Assembly: GCF_900107675.1 (NCBI RefSeq)
Contig: NZ_FNRI01000003.1
Span: 310,001-374,000, forward strand
DNA length: 64,000 bases
DNA from: Alistipes timonensis JC136
GTDB taxonomy: Bacteria; Bacteroidota; Bacteroidia; Bacteroidales; Rikenellaceae
Direction: 5' to 3'
Of this stretch, positions 23,688 to 32,507 are shown piece by piece. Each line of letters begins with the position of its first letter. Position 1 is the first letter of the stretch. The position numbers and the translations under genes were made by a program. The notes beneath the pieces were generated by a model. The model had not been told where the DNA came from and did no database searches. It saw nothing but the letters and a program-made list of their open reading frames with translations.

Positions 23688-25642
23688 CACTCGACTACGA
23701 CATTATCGTCATCGGAGGCGGACATGCCGGATGCGAGGCCGCCTCGGCCGCCGCACGATTGGGTTCGCGCACGCTGCTGCTCACGATGGACATGGACAAA
23801 ATGGCTGCCATGTCGTGCAACCCGGCAGTCGGCGGAGTAGCTAAAGGACAGATTGTCAGAGAGATAGACGCTTTAGGCGGCCAGATGGGACGCATCACTG
23901 ACCTCACGACCATTCAGTTCCGGATGCTCAACCGGTCGAAGGGCGCCGCGATGTGGAGCCCCCGGGCGCAGTGCGACAAGACCCGCTTTTCGGAAGAGTG
24001 GCGCCACACGCTCGAAAACACCTGGAACCTCTATATCTGGCAGGATGCCGCGACCGAACTGCTGTTCGACAAGACCCCGGACACAGATCCCGCACAACCG
24101 AACGCCCCGGGTTCAGAGTCGGACCCGAAACAAGATACTCCCCGATCCTCCACACAAAACCCCCGCATTACGGGAGTTCGGACCCGCATGGGCGTAGAAT
24201 TCACCTGCCGCGCCGTGGTTCTCACCTCGGGAACTTTCCTCGAAGGACTGATGCACTGCGGCGCCTCGCACGCCGAAGGGGGCAGGGCGGGGGACGCCGC
24301 TTCGCACGGCATTACCGAATGTCTCCGAAAGATCGGCTTCGAAACCGGACGCATGAAGACCGGAACTCCGGCACGTCTCGACGCCCGGACCATCGATTTC
24401 GAACGGCTCGAACCCCAATACGGCGATGAAAATCCGGCCAAATTTTCATTTTCACCGGAGACGCGGCCGGTCAAAGATCAGCTTCCGTGTTTTTTAGTTT
24501 ACACCTCCTCCGAGGTTCACGACATCCTGCGCAGCGGTTTCGACCAGTCGCCCCTGTTCAACGGTACCATCTGCGGCATCGGTCCGCGCTACTGCCCTTC
24601 GATCGAGGATAAACTCCGCACCTTTGCCGACAAGGAACAGCACCAGCTCTTCCTGGAACCCGAAGGCCGCACGACCAACGAGTATTATCTCAACGGTTTT
24701 TCATCGTCGCTGCCCTGGGACGTACAATGGAAAGCGCTGCATAAAATCGAAGGATTCGAAGATTTACACATCTACCGTCCCGGATATGCTATCGAATACG
24801 ATTTTTTTCCGCCCACGCAACTGCATCATTCCCTCGAAACCAAACTGGTTTCAGGACTCTACTTTGCCGGACAGGTCAACGGAACGACCGGTTACGAAGA
24901 GGCCGCAGCACAAGGTCTGATGGCCGGAATCAATGCGCACCGGGCATTGGTAGGGGAGGAGCCGATCGTGTTGAAACGCGACGAAGCCTATATCGGCGTC
25001 CTGATCGATGATCTCGTGACCAAGGGAGTCGACGAACCTTACCGGATGTTCACCTCGCGGGCCGAGTATCGCATCCTGCTCCGACAAGACAATGCCGATA
25101 TCCGGCTGACTCCGTTAGGATATAAAATCGGACTGATTCCGCAGAAAAGATACGAACATTTCGTCAAAAAAAATTCGCTCGTAGAATCGCTTGTAGAATT
25201 CGCGCGCCGACAGAGCATCAAAGCAGCCGAAATTAACGACTATTTAAAATCAGTAAATTCAGAGCCTTTAACACAGGGCAGGAAGCTCTATGATATCCTG
25301 ATGCGCAACAATGTTACCTTCGAATCGCTGCAAACGGTCCTTCCCAAGCTGAAGAAATTCATCGCCGAAAACGAAATAGATGCCGAGGTGATCGAAGAGG
25401 CGGAGATACAGATTAAATACAAAGGATATATCGAACGCGAAAAATTCATCGCCGAGAAACTCCATCGACTCGAAAATATCTCCATCCCGAACGATTTTGA
25501 TTTTCATTCGATGAATTCGCTTACCATTGAAGCCCGCCAGAAGCTCTCTCGCATCCGGCCGACAACGATAGGGCAGGCATCGCGCATTCCCGGAGTTTCA
25601 CCTGCCGACGTCAATGTTTTGCTGGTGAAATTCGGAAGATAA
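23684..25642 (+). CDS. mnmG: tRNA uridine 5-carboxymethylaminomethyl modification enzyme MnmG (GidA)
   Basis: FAD-dependent enzyme that, with MnmE, adds the cmnm5 group to U34 of certain tRNAs. 652 residues from the ATG at 23684. Seen are the FAD motif VIGGGHAGCEAA, CNPAVGGVAKG, GTFLEGLMHCG, TGTPARLD and the C-terminal IPGVSPADVNVLL. Residues about 131-160 (TPDTDPAQPNAPGSESDPKQ and on) are a hydrophilic, Pro-rich insert in the FAD-domain region that I do not know from other MnmG proteins. Base composition changes inside the gene: the part after about 24430 is clearly less GC-rich than the part before. gidA lies beside the origin in many bacteria. Confidence 0.96.
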   Translation: MTLDYDIIVIGGGHAGCEAASAAARLGSRTLLLTMDMDKMAAMSCNPAVGGVAKGQIVREIDALGGQMGRITDLTTIQFRMLNRSKGAAMWSPRAQCDKTRFSEEWRHTLENTWNLYIWQDAATELLFDKTPDTDPAQPNAPGSESDPKQDTPRSSTQNPRITGVRTRMGVEFTCRAVVLTSGTFLEGLMHCGASHAEGGRAGDAASHGITECLRKIGFETGRMKTGTPARLDARTIDFERLEPQYGDENPAKFSFSPETRPVKDQLPCFLVYTSSEVHDILRSGFDQSPLFNGTICGIGPRYCPSIEDKLRTFADKEQHQLFLEPEGRTTNEYYLNGFSSSLPWDVQWKALHKIEGFEDLHIYRPGYAIEYDFFPPTQLHHSLETKLVSGLYFAGQVNGTTGYEEAAAQGLMAGINAHRALVGEEPIVLKRDEAYIGVLIDDLVTKGVDEPYRMFTSRAEYRILLRQDNADIRLTPLGYKIGLIPQKRYEHFVKKNSLVESLVEFARRQSIKAAEINDYLKSVNSEPLTQGRKLYDILMRNNVTFESLQTVLPKLKKFIAENEIDAEVIEEAEIQIKYKGYIEREKFIAEKLHRLENISIPNDFDFHSMNSLTIEARQKLSRIRPTTIGQASRIPGVSPADVNVLLVKFGR

Positions 25643-25644
25643 AA

Positions 25645-25660
25645 AATTCCACGTGGAACA
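25645..25660. other. parS-like site 1
   Basis: AATTCCACGTGGAACA matches 14 of 16 positions of the ParB-binding consensus TGTTnCACGTGnAACA. It starts 3 bases after the mnmG stop codon. Confidence 0.7.
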
Positions 25661-25679
25661 AAACCCAGAGACATAAAAG

Positions 25680-25695
25680 CGTTCCACGTGGAACA
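25680..25695. other. parS-like site 2
   Basis: CGTTCCACGTGGAACA matches 15 of 16 consensus positions, and its core GTTCCACGTGGAAC is a perfect palindrome. It is 35 bases from site 1 and abuts the convergent terminator. Confidence 0.78.
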
Positions 25696-25696
25696 A

Positions 25697-25733
25697 ATTA
25701 ATAAGGGCCGCCCGAAAGGCGACCCTTATTAAT
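25697..25733. terminator. Bidirectional terminator between mnmG and ilvE
   Basis: ATTAATAAGGG...CCCTTATTAAT forms a long stem with an inner GCC/GGC part and AT-rich flanks, placed between two convergent genes. Confidence 0.8.
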
Positions 25734-25747
25734 CAAAGTAAATAAAC

Positions 25748-26761
25748 TTACAGCACAATTGTACACCAGCCATACTTATCCTCGGCTCGTCCGTACTGAA
25801 TATCCTGCAAACGGGTGTAAAGTTCCAGGCAAGTTTTACCGACTTCCTCTCCGTAACTATATTCAGCTTTGGTCTGCATATCATAAACAAACCCGATAGG
25901 GGAGATAACGGCAGCCGTTCCGCAGGCGCCGCATTCCTCGAAAGTAGCCAGTTCCTCGACAGGAATATGGCGCTCTTCGACGGTAAGACCCATATCCCGG
26001 GCAAGCTGGCGAAGGCTCATATTGGTAATAGAGGGCAGCACCGAAGGTGATTTCGGGGTAACATACTTACCCTCTTTGATGCCGAAAAAGTTGGCAGCAC
26101 CGCACTCCTCGATATACTTATGTTCGGCGGCATCGAGATACATGATATTGGAATAGCCCAATTCATGCCCTTTCTCTCCCGAAAGCAGGCTGGCCGCATA
26201 GTTGCCGCCGACCTTCACGTCGCCCGTTCCACGTGGAGCAGCACGATCCTGTTCCCGATCAATAGCAACCCGAATCGGTTTGATTCCACCTTTGAAATAG
26301 GCACCTACGGGCGAACAGTAAACAATCAGCAGGGCCTCTTTGGCAGGTTTCACACCCAGACCGACCGTCGTTCCGAACATCACCGGACGCAGGTAAAGCG
26401 AAGCACCCGTACCATAGGGAGGTACAAAACGCTCGTTGCGCTTAACGACTTCGATGCAGGCATCGACGATCATTTCGATCGAAGGCACCGGCAGGCAAAG
26501 CCGCTCGGCCGACGACTGGAGACGCCGCGCATTGTCGGCAACACGGAACAGGCGGACCTTGCCGTCAACACCGCGGAAGGCTTTCAGACCTTCGAAGAGT
26601 TCAATGCCGTAGTGCAGGCACGAAGCCGACATGTGCATTTTGATATACTCGTCCTGCGTAACCTCCATCGGGCTCCACTTACCATCGGTGTAGGAGTAGC
26701 GGACATTCCAATCGGTCTTGCGATAGTCAAACCCCAAGGCGCTCCAATCTGTTGTTTCCAT
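25748..26761 (-). CDS. ilvE: Branched-chain amino acid aminotransferase
   Basis: PLP enzyme that interconverts Leu, Ile, Val and their 2-oxo acids with 2-oxoglutarate/glutamate. The 337-residue length and motifs fit the fold-type IV class II BCATs: YGIELFEGLKAFR, YLRPVMFGT, GTGDVKVGGNYAASL with the PLP lysine K183, EECGAANFFGI, and the ECGACGTAAVISPIG redox-like CxxC region. It starts 49 bases after metG in the same direction and may be co-transcribed with it. A third parS-like palindrome lies inside the coding sequence at 26225-26240. Start at the ATG 26759-26761. Confidence 0.95.
   Translation of the reverse strand: METTDWSALGFDYRKTDWNVRYSYTDGKWSPMEVTQDEYIKMHMSASCLHYGIELFEGLKAFRGVDGKVRLFRVADNARRLQSSAERLCLPVPSIEMIVDACIEVVKRNERFVPPYGTGASLYLRPVMFGTTVGLGVKPAKEALLIVYCSPVGAYFKGGIKPIRVAIDREQDRAAPRGTGDVKVGGNYAASLLSGEKGHELGYSNIMYLDAAEHKYIEECGAANFFGIKEGKYVTPKSPSVLPSITNMSLRQLARDMGLTVEERHIPVEELATFEECGACGTAAVISPIGFVYDMQTKAEYSYGEEVGKTCLELYTRLQDIQYGRAEDKYGWCTIVL
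26225..26240. other. parS-like site 3, inside ilvE
   Basis: CGTTCCACGTGGAGCA matches 14 of 16 consensus positions. It lies within the ilvE reading frame at the segment encoding AAPRGTG, a variable loop, so the DNA motif could be kept without disturbing the enzyme. Confidence 0.55.
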
Positions 26762-26810
26762 ATCAGTAATTGTTAGAAAATTTCAAAAATTCATTCGTTT
26801 CATTTTGCGC

Positions 26811-28853
26811 TTATCCGACAACAGCCCCATTATTGGTCGTTTCGCCGGGCTGCAGCAAACGCAATTTTCCCGAAGCATCTTCCGCCATCAGGATCATACC
26901 ATTGGAGAGAATACCCTTCAATTCGCGCGGAGCCAGGTTAACCAGCACGAGAACCTGTTTGCCGACGAGCTCTTCGGGCGTGAAATGTTCGGCGATTCCC
27001 GACACGATCACCCGTTTGTCAATGCCCGTATCGACCGTCAGTTTCAACAATTTCTTGGTTTTGGCCACTTTTTCAGCCTCCAAAATCGTCGAAACGCGAA
27101 TATCCATTTTCTGAAAATCGTCGAACTGAATTGTATCTTTCTGAGGTTCAACACTTTGATTCATTTCAGCCGCCTCATTGGCTGCCTTCGTCGCGGCGAG
27201 TTTGTCCAGTTGGCGCTGAATCACATCGTCCTCGATCTTTTCGAACAGCAGGGCGGGTTCACCGATCGCGTGTCCGGCAGGGATCAGGTCCATCGCCCCC
27301 AGCCGCTCCCAACTGAATTTTTCAGCGGCAAGCATCCCGAGAATCTTCGCGGCCGAAAAAGGCATGAAAGGTTCGATGGCAATGGCTGTATTCGCCGTAA
27401 TTTGCAGGGCGATATTGAGAATGGTCTCCACCCGCTTCGGATCGGTTTTAATCACCTTCCACGGCTCGGTATCGGCGAGGTATTTATTGCCGATGCGCGA
27501 GATGTTCATGGCATCTTTCAGCGCCTCGCGGAACCGGTAATTCTCGATATTCGCCTCGAGCGAAGCCTTCACGGCAGCCACTTCGGAAACAGTCTGGCGA
27601 TCGTAATCGTTCAATTCGCCGCAGGCCGGGACCTTGCCGCCGTAGTATTTCTGCGTCAGCACCAGCGCGCGATTGACGAAATTGCCCAGCACCGCTACCA
27701 GTTCGTTGTTGTTACGTGCCTGAAAATCCTTCCACGTGAAGTCGTTGTCCTTGGTTTCGGGGGCGTTGGCGCACAGGACATAACGCAGTACGTCCTCCTT
27801 GCCGGGGAACTCTTCGAGGTACTCATGGAGCCACACGGCCCAGTTGCGCGAGGTCGAAATCTTGTCGCCCTCGAGGTTCAGGAACTCGTTGGCCGGCACG
27901 TTCTCGGGCAGGATATAATCCCCGTGCGCTTTCAGCATCGAGGGGAACACGATGCAGTGGAAGACGATGTTGTCCTTGCCGATAAAGTGCACCATCTTGG
28001 TGTCCTCCGACTTCCAATATTTCTCCCACTCGGACGTAAGGTCCTTTGTAGCAGATATATAACCGATAGGAGCGTCGAACCACACATAGAGCACCTTACC
28101 TTCGGCACCCTCTACGGGAACCGGGATGCCCCAGTCGAGGTCGCGGCTCACGGCACGCGGCTGCAACCCTCCGTCGAGCCAGCTCTTGCACTGCCCGTAA
28201 ACGTTCGTTTTCCACTCCTTGTGGCCCTCCAGAATCCATTCGCGGAGGAACTCCTCATAGCGGTCCAGCGGCAGGTACCAATGCTTCGTTTCGCGTTTCA
28301 CGGGCACCGAACCCGACACGGCGCTGTGGGGGTCGATCAGTTCGTCGGGCGAGAGGGTAGAACCGCACTTCTCGCACTGGTCGCCGTAGGCACGGTCGTT
28401 GCCGCACTTGGGACACGTACCGACGATGTAACGGTCGGCCAGAAAGGTCTGCGCCTCCTCGTCGTAATACTGCATCGAGGTCTTTTCGATGAACTTCCCC
28501 TCGTCATAGAGCTTCCGGAAAAAGGCCGAAGCGGTCTCGGCATGCGTCTCGGACGAGGTTCTCGAATAGATGTCGAACGACATTCCCAGCCCCTCGAACG
28601 ACTTTTTGATCAGCGCGTGGTAACGGTCCACGATCTGCTGGGGCGTCACACCCTCCTTGCGGGCTTTGATGGTGATGGGCACGCCGTGTTCATCCGATCC
28701 GCAGACCGAGACCACGTCGCAGCCTTTGAGCCGCAGATAACGGGTATAGATGTCCGAAGGTATGTAAACTCCCGCCAGGTGGCCGATATGTACCGGACCA
28801 TTCGCATAGGGGAGCGCCGATGTCACGAGGTAGCGTTTGAACTCTTTTGCCAT
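26811..28853 (-). CDS. metG: Methionyl-tRNA synthetase
   Basis: Class I synthetase, 680 residues, forming Met-tRNA for initiation and elongation. The HIGH motif is in YANGPVHIGHLAG, the zinc knuckle is CPKCGND...CEKCGST, the KMSKS equivalent is GDKISTSRN, and the anticodon-binding domain follows. The C-terminal 110 residues (about 565-680; FQKMDIRVSTILEAEKV, GIAEHFTPEELVGKQV) are the fused EMAP-II/Trbp-type tRNA-binding domain, so the enzyme is the dimeric long form. A -7 box lies about 30 bases upstream. Confidence 0.97.
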   Translation of the reverse strand: MAKEFKRYLVTSALPYANGPVHIGHLAGVYIPSDIYTRYLRLKGCDVVSVCGSDEHGVPITIKARKEGVTPQQIVDRYHALIKKSFEGLGMSFDIYSRTSSETHAETASAFFRKLYDEGKFIEKTSMQYYDEEAQTFLADRYIVGTCPKCGNDRAYGDQCEKCGSTLSPDELIDPHSAVSGSVPVKRETKHWYLPLDRYEEFLREWILEGHKEWKTNVYGQCKSWLDGGLQPRAVSRDLDWGIPVPVEGAEGKVLYVWFDAPIGYISATKDLTSEWEKYWKSEDTKMVHFIGKDNIVFHCIVFPSMLKAHGDYILPENVPANEFLNLEGDKISTSRNWAVWLHEYLEEFPGKEDVLRYVLCANAPETKDNDFTWKDFQARNNNELVAVLGNFVNRALVLTQKYYGGKVPACGELNDYDRQTVSEVAAVKASLEANIENYRFREALKDAMNISRIGNKYLADTEPWKVIKTDPKRVETILNIALQITANTAIAIEPFMPFSAAKILGMLAAEKFSWERLGAMDLIPAGHAIGEPALLFEKIEDDVIQRQLDKLAATKAANEAAEMNQSVEPQKDTIQFDDFQKMDIRVSTILEAEKVAKTKKLLKLTVDTGIDKRVIVSGIAEHFTPEELVGKQVLVLVNLAPRELKGILSNGMILMAEDASGKLRLLQPGETTNNGAVVG

Positions 28854-28882
28854 AAAACAGATACAATATTACTAATTTCTGT

Positions 28883-28890
28883 CAAAATTA
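28883..28890 (-). promoter_or_regulatory. -7 promoter box (TAATTTTG) of metG-ilvE
   Basis: Minus-strand TAATTTTG fits TAnnTTTG and lies 29 bases before the metG start. Confidence 0.6.
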
Positions 28891-28946
28891 CTAAATTTTA
28901 AGCTATTCAGGAACTAAACGACCACATTTTGTGAAAGGTTGTCAAT

Positions 28947-28981
28947 AAAAAGAGGCGCACCCCGCGGGGCACGCCTCTTTT
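28947..28981 (-). terminator. Intrinsic terminator of the S46 peptidase gene
   Basis: The arms AAAAGAGGCG and CGCCTCTTTT flank a GC-rich inner stem. On the minus strand a five-T run follows, 22 bases after the peptidase stop codon. Confidence 0.8.
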
Positions 28982-29002
28982 GTTCCGCCTCAACATGCGG
29001 AT

Positions 29003-31099
29003 TTATTCGAACTGGAGTTCGTCGAGCAGCCATCCGGCGCCTGCGAACTTGTCGATGACGAACAACACGTAACGCACATCCACAGCGATTGTGCGCTGCA
29101 ATTCGGGCTCGAAAGCCACGTCGCCCGACATCGCCTCCCAGTTGCCGTCGAAAGCCAGTCCAATGAGCGATCCCCTGGCATTGAGCACCGGCGATCCCGA
29201 GTTGCCTCCCGTGATGTCGCAGTCGGCCAGGAAGCAGGTCGGAAGCTCGCCCGCAGCGTTGGCATAACGGCCGAAATCCTTGGCGGCATAGAGCTCCTTA
29301 AGCTTCGCAGGCACGGTGAACTCCGTCGGATTGGCGGGATTCTCCTTCTCCATCACGCCTTTGAGCGTCGTGTAATAGTTGTAGCGGATACCGTCTGCCG
29401 GGTCGTAAGGCAGTACGCGCCCATAGGTCAGGCGAATCGTGAAATTGGCATCCGAAGCCCACGCTTTCTTGGGCTGCATGCGCATCAGGCCGGCGATATA
29501 GAGACGGTGCCCGTCAGCATACTTCTGCTGCCCGTCGCGCTGAGCCTCGCTCAATGCACGCATTTTTTGAGCGACGGACCTGCTGAGCAGTACGGCCGGG
29601 TCCTTCGCGAGATCCTTGCCGGATGCTGCGGCAGCCAACGCCTGCGTTTCGTCAGCCAGCACCGAATTGTCGTAGAGGTAATCCACATAGGCATCCGTGT
29701 CGCCTCCGAACTCCTTGTCGATCACCTCGGCGAACACCGACGGCAGTTCCTTACAGTTCTCTTTGACAATCTGGAACATCCGCTTGGCGACACGGCGGTC
29801 CGTCGGCATGTTGTAATCCTTATAGAAACTCTTCAGCGCACGCTCCAGCTCTTCACCTTTCAGCATAAGCGCATAACGCGCCGGAGTGAGAATTTCCACG
29901 GCCCGCAGGAACGCCTCCTGCAAATACTGCCGCGACGCGAAAGCGGGAAGGTTCTCCTCCACCGACTCGCGGATCTTGTCCAGTGCATCCACATACCCTT
30001 CGGTCGGCAGCGTGTTCTTGGCCGCCCACGCCCGGAAAGCGGCCTCCTGCTCCTGCTTGCGGCCCTTCACATCCAAGCGTTTGATACCGCGCGACATGCC
30101 GATCGAATTCTTCCAGTAATTCGACGACTGGGCGTATTTCGACGCATACTGGATGCGGACCTTGTCGCTGGCGGCCATATCCTCTTTGAGGATCGCCTGC
30201 CGCTCGCCGCGGATGAAGATGCGCTGGGGATTCTCCACCTCCAGCATCCGGTCGATCTCGTAAGAGGTCATGTAACGCTGCGTCGAACCCGGGAAACCCA
30301 TGATCATCGCGAAGTCGGCTTCGTCGTAACCGTTCAGGGAAACCTTCAGGAATTTCCCGGCCTTATAAGGGCGGTTTTCGGGGGCATAATCGGCCGGCTT
30401 ATTATCGGGTCCGGCATAGACCCGAAAGACCGAGAAATCGCCCGTATGACGCGGCCACATCCAGTTGTCGGTGTCACCGCCGAACTTGCCGATCGACGTC
30501 GGGGGCGTGCCGACGAGCCGCACGTCCGAAAAGACCTCGATCACAAAGGCGAAGAACTGGTTGCCCCCGAAGAAGGGTTTCACCGAAATCTCCATGCCGG
30601 GGTTCTCTGTCTCGAAGCGGCTCTTCACAGCCTCCGCATGCTCTGCCACCAAGCGCGAACGCTCCTCGCCGCCCGCGATGTCGGGCACGGCGCCCAGTAT
30701 GTCGGACGTCACATCGACGATCTTGCGGATGAAGCGCACTTTGAGCCCCGGAGCGGGAATCTCCTCGGCGCGCGACATGGCCCAGAAGCCGTTCTTCAGG
30801 TAGTCGTGCTCCACCGACGACAAGGCCTGGATCGACCCGTAGCCGCAGTGGTGGTTGGTGAAGAGCAGTCCGTCGGGCGAGACGATCTCACCCGTGCAGC
30901 CGCCTCCGAAGATGACGATGGCGTCTTTCAGCGAGGAGTTGTTCATGCTGTAAATTTCCTCGGCCGAGAGTTTGCAGCCGCGGGCCTTCATGTCCTTGGC
31001 GTTCATCTTCTGGAGGTAGGGCAGCATCCACATACCCTCGTCTGCCGCAGCCGAAAGGGTGACGCACGCCGCGGCAAGCAGTAAAAAGAGTTTTTTCAT
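29003..31099 (-). CDS. dpp7: S46-family dipeptidyl peptidase (DPP7-like)
   Basis: A 698-residue exported serine peptidase that removes dipeptides from oligopeptides in the periplasm. Signal peptide MKKLFLLLAAACVTLSAAA. The catalytic His is in LLFTNHHCGYGS, the Asp in DTDNWMWPRHTGDFS, and the Ser in GGNSGSPVLN. Near the C-terminus, FDGNWEAMSGD has Gly where the acidic-specific DPP11 carries Arg, as I recall from the Porphyromonas structures, so DPP7 specificity for hydrophobic P1 residues is more likely. The 72-base gap to nadA upstream is very AT-rich and shows no TAnnTTTG box. Confidence 0.92.
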   Translation of the reverse strand: MKKLFLLLAAACVTLSAAADEGMWMLPYLQKMNAKDMKARGCKLSAEEIYSMNNSSLKDAIVIFGGGCTGEIVSPDGLLFTNHHCGYGSIQALSSVEHDYLKNGFWAMSRAEEIPAPGLKVRFIRKIVDVTSDILGAVPDIAGGEERSRLVAEHAEAVKSRFETENPGMEISVKPFFGGNQFFAFVIEVFSDVRLVGTPPTSIGKFGGDTDNWMWPRHTGDFSVFRVYAGPDNKPADYAPENRPYKAGKFLKVSLNGYDEADFAMIMGFPGSTQRYMTSYEIDRMLEVENPQRIFIRGERQAILKEDMAASDKVRIQYASKYAQSSNYWKNSIGMSRGIKRLDVKGRKQEQEAAFRAWAAKNTLPTEGYVDALDKIRESVEENLPAFASRQYLQEAFLRAVEILTPARYALMLKGEELERALKSFYKDYNMPTDRRVAKRMFQIVKENCKELPSVFAEVIDKEFGGDTDAYVDYLYDNSVLADETQALAAAASGKDLAKDPAVLLSRSVAQKMRALSEAQRDGQQKYADGHRLYIAGLMRMQPKKAWASDANFTIRLTYGRVLPYDPADGIRYNYYTTLKGVMEKENPANPTEFTVPAKLKELYAAKDFGRYANAAGELPTCFLADCDITGGNSGSPVLNARGSLIGLAFDGNWEAMSGDVAFEPELQRTIAVDVRYVLFVIDKFAGAGWLLDELQFE

Positions 31100-31171
31100 G
31101 TTTTCTTATTATTTTTTTAATTAGATTTTTATAAAAAAGGAAAAGAATTAAAATCCGAAAGAAGAAAAAAT

Positions 31172-32113
31172 CTATTTGATGTCGATCATGTTCAGTATCG
31201 AGCGTTCGGCGCTGCGGCGCACCTCTTCGTCGAGCACGATTTCGGGAGCTTCGTTCTCGAGGCACGCGCAGATGTTCTCCAACGTCACCATCTTCATATA
31301 GCGGCAATTGTTGCAGGCACAGGTCTCGTCGTCGGGAGGCGCCGGGATAAAGGTCTTTTCGGGATAGCGCTTTTTCATCTCGGCCAGAATCCCCGATTCG
31401 GTCACGACGATAAACGCCTGCGCATCGCTCCGTCCGCAGTACTCCAGGATACCCGCCGTGGAACCCACGAAATCGGCCGCCTCGAGGATATAGGCGCGGC
31501 ACTCGGGATGCGCCACGACCCGGGCTTCGGGATGCTCCTGCTTGAGCTTCAGGAGCTTTTCGAGCGAAAACTCCTCATGGACGTGGCAGGCGCCGTTCCA
31601 CAGCACCATGTTCTGCCGCCCGGTGAGCTTCTGGATATAGGCGCCCAGGTTGCGGTCCGGGGCGAAGATCACCGGCTGGTCGGCGGGGATCGACTCCACG
31701 ACCTTCAGGGCATTGGACGACGTGCAGCAGATGTCCGTCAGGGCCTTGACGCCGACCGTGGTGTTGACATAGGAGACCACCGTATGCCCGGGGTGCTGCG
31801 CCTTGAAAGCCGCGAACTCCGCGGCGTCGCACGACTCGGCCAGCGAGCATCCCGCCTCGGGACAGGGAATCAGCACCTTTTTTTCGGGGCAGAGGACCTT
31901 GGCGGTCTCGGCCATGAAGTGCACCCCGGCGAAGAGGATGATGTCGGCATCGACCGACTGGGCCCTTACCGACAGGGCGAGCGAGTCGCCCAGGAAGTCG
32001 GCGACGGCCTGTACTTCGGGAGTCGTATAGTAGTGCGCCAGGATCACGGCGTTTTTCTCCCGCTTGAGTTCCCCGATGCGGCGGCAGAGTTCGGCTGAGT
32101 TATCGACGTTCAT
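31172..32113 (-). CDS. nadA: Quinolinate synthase A
   Basis: [4Fe-4S] enzyme that condenses iminoaspartate with dihydroxyacetone phosphate to quinolinate in NAD synthesis. 313 residues, normal for the short form. Cluster cysteines sit in the conserved contexts EAGCSLAES, NGACHVHEEF and the C-terminal CACNNCRYMK. Other hallmarks are ILAHYYTTPEVQ, GDSLALS, YVNTTVGVKA and FAPDRNLGAYI. nadB and nadC are not adjacent. Upstream of its start is the AT-rich origin-like region. Confidence 0.96.
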   Translation of the reverse strand: MNVDNSAELCRRIGELKREKNAVILAHYYTTPEVQAVADFLGDSLALSVRAQSVDADIILFAGVHFMAETAKVLCPEKKVLIPCPEAGCSLAESCDAAEFAAFKAQHPGHTVVSYVNTTVGVKALTDICCTSSNALKVVESIPADQPVIFAPDRNLGAYIQKLTGRQNMVLWNGACHVHEEFSLEKLLKLKQEHPEARVVAHPECRAYILEAADFVGSTAGILEYCGRSDAQAFIVVTESGILAEMKKRYPEKTFIPAPPDDETCACNNCRYMKMVTLENICACLENEAPEIVLDEEVRRSAERSILNMIDIK

Positions 32114-32507
32114 TTTTTATTTTTATTCTTTTAATTAATTTAAATAATAAAGAAGAATAGATATAATAGCTGTTGATAGTGTTAACAACTGAACGTGTTA
32201 TTTTCCAATCAACATTTTTTCTTTTTATTGTTTCTTATTTTGAATTATAACCGATTAAAAATCAAAATAATAAAAAAATAATCAACAGTTGTTGAAAAGG
32301 GTTGTAGACATACCGACAGCCATTTGTTTTTAACATTTCGTGCCGTTTCCGGTCCGTATGACCCCGGCATAACTTCTCATAAAAAAATTTGGTTTCTGCG
32401 AAAAGCCGTATATAACCGGATCGTTTTCCAAAAAGCAAATTTTCGGGCCCCGACTTTTCACCTTTTTTCCATCGGTTATCGACAGGTTGTTGGGGGAGTT
32501 ATCAACC
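32114..32507. other. Candidate chromosomal origin (oriC): AT-rich region with DnaA-box-like motifs
   Basis: This 388-base gap between nadA and mrp is by far the most AT-rich stretch of the window, especially 32114-32290. It carries several 9-mers close to the DnaA box TTATCCACA: TTATCGACA at 32476-32484 (one mismatch), TTATCAACC at 32499-32507, and on either strand CTATCAACA (32171-32179), TAATCAACA (32279-32287) and TTTTCAACA (32290-32298), plus ATCAACA at 32209-32215. No open frame of note and no clear promoter was found. Base skew changes sign here, and parS-like sites lie 6 kb away. No replication was shown. Confidence 0.6.

Noticed and set aside
27725..27740. A fourth parS-like site in metG
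   Set aside because: The CACGTG core is flanked by CTTC and AAGT, matching too few of the outer positions.
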